Of a stretch of 7,396 bases of DNA, positions 7,173 through 7,396 are shown in pieces. The notes beneath the pieces are model-generated. The model saw only the letters and a list, made by a program, of their open reading frames with translations, ran no database searches and was not told the DNA's origin. A program made the translations under genes and the position numbers. The stretch lies in NCBI GenBank assembly GCA_020249025.1, contig JADCGM010000313.1, positions 1 to 7,396 of the forward strand. The letters are read 5' to 3'. Position 1 is the stretch's first letter. Each line of letters starts with the position of its first letter. The stretch comes from Alphaproteobacteria bacterium (GTDB lineage: Bacteria > Pseudomonadota > Alphaproteobacteria > Sphingomonadales > Sphingomonadaceae).

Positions 7173-7200
7173 CTTGTGTTGCAAATCGGCAACACCATAT
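7173..7200 (+). promoter_or_regulatory. Heat-shock (RpoH/sigma-32 type) promoter of clpB, with internal dyad
   Basis: CTTGTGT (7173-7179) is followed after 13 nt by CACCATAT (7193-7200), a good match to the sigma-32 pattern CTTGAAA / CCCCATNT with normal spacing. Transcription should start near 7206, giving a leader of about 23 nt before the clpB ATG. Heat-shock sigma control of clpB is the norm in proteobacteria. A perfect 7-bp inverted repeat, GTGTTGC-N6-GCAACAC (7176-7195), lies across the spacer and overlaps both promoter elements, so it would be well placed as a repressor site. It could alternatively be a weak hairpin ending the upstream transcript. Confidence 0.7.
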
Positions 7201-7229
7201 CGGCCCCAACAGCCTTTTAGAGGGGCACC

Positions 7230-7396
7230 ATGAACGTCGAGAAATTCACCGATCGCGCCAAGGGCTTCCTGCAGTCCGCGCAAACCGTCGCCATCCGCAA
7301 CTCGCACCAGCGGGTCGCGCCCGAGCATCTGCTGAAGGCACTGCTCGAAGACGATCAGGGCATGTGCAGCGGCCTGATCCGCGCCGCCGGCGGCAA
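7230..7396 (+). CDS. clpB: ATP-dependent chaperone ClpB, N-terminal fragment (runs off right edge)
   Basis: ClpB is the hexameric AAA+ disaggregase that works with DnaK to rescue aggregated proteins in the cytoplasm. Fifty-five complete codons are present. They start MNVEKFTDRAKGFLQSAQ and continue with the HQRVAPEHLLKALLED and LIRAAGG segments. This is the first Clp N-terminal repeat as found in alphaproteobacterial ClpB; ClpA begins differently. The ATG is preceded by AGAGGGG (7219-7225), a clear Shine-Dalgarno. A sigma-32-like promoter lies at 7173-7200. The AAA+ modules and the middle coiled-coil domain lie beyond the window. Confidence 0.93.
   Translation, partial: MNVEKFTDRAKGFLQSAQTVAIRNSHQRVAPEHLLKALLEDDQGMCSGLIRAAGG

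Noticed and set aside
6647..7198. Upstream extension of the dehydrogenase frame (to 543 codons)
   Set aside because: It is antisense to the membrane-protein gene. The signal peptide and GGGAGG ribosome site place the start at 6646.
7203..7226. GCCCC / GGGGC pairing that could hide the clpB ribosome site as an RNA thermometer
   Set aside because: The left arm (7203-7207) lies at or before the transcription start expected from the promoter at 7173-7200, so it would mostly be missing from the mRNA. The stem is only 5 bp with a 14-nt loop.

Overview
The window is GC-rich, densely packed chromosomal DNA from an alphaproteobacterium, most likely a member of the Sphingomonadales. This rests on the high G+C content and strong GC bias at third codon positions, on the SdhE, ClpB, TyrS and AnmK sequence types, and on the recG / sdhE / mfd cluster, which I remember as common in that order. 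The assignment is inference from remembered family sequences; no search was run. I see no IS element, integrase, tRNA, rRNA, CRISPR array or obvious horizontally acquired block.

Layout, left to right. (1) Minus strand, 1-466: the N-terminal 51 codons of mfd (transcription-repair coupling factor, running off the left edge), preceded by sdhE (FAD assembly factor for succinate dehydrogenase). Both read leftward as a likely two-gene unit. (2) Plus strand, 549-2615: complete recG (branched-DNA helicase), divergent from sdhE across 82 bp. (3) A 30-bp convergent gap with a GC-rich hairpin (2616-2640). (4) Minus strand, 2646-3869: complete tyrS. (5) Plus strand, 3912-5563: anmK (anhydro-MurNAc kinase), then an ATGA-overlapping gene for a small exported PAP2-type phosphatase. 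(6) Minus strand, 5567-6646: an exported PQQ-dependent aldose sugar dehydrogenase (Asd/YliI type), whose stop codon lies only 3 bp from the PAP2 stop. (7) Plus strand, 6728-7168: an unrecognised four-helix membrane protein. (8) Plus strand, 7230-7396: the first 55 codons of clpB behind a good sigma-32-type promoter, running off the right edge.

Functional themes are DNA repair and recombination (Mfd, RecG), respiratory complex assembly (SdhE), translation (TyrS), cell-wall recycling (AnmK, with a possible envelope lipid or phosphate-ester role for the coupled PAP2 protein), periplasmic sugar oxidation (Asd-like enzyme) and heat-shock proteostasis (ClpB). Most of this is conserved housekeeping sequence and I do not see a convincing new multi-gene system. 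The parts most worth a second look are the translationally coupled anmK-PAP2 pair, the unusual compact PAP2 protein, the dyad inside the clpB promoter, and several small structured intergenic sites.
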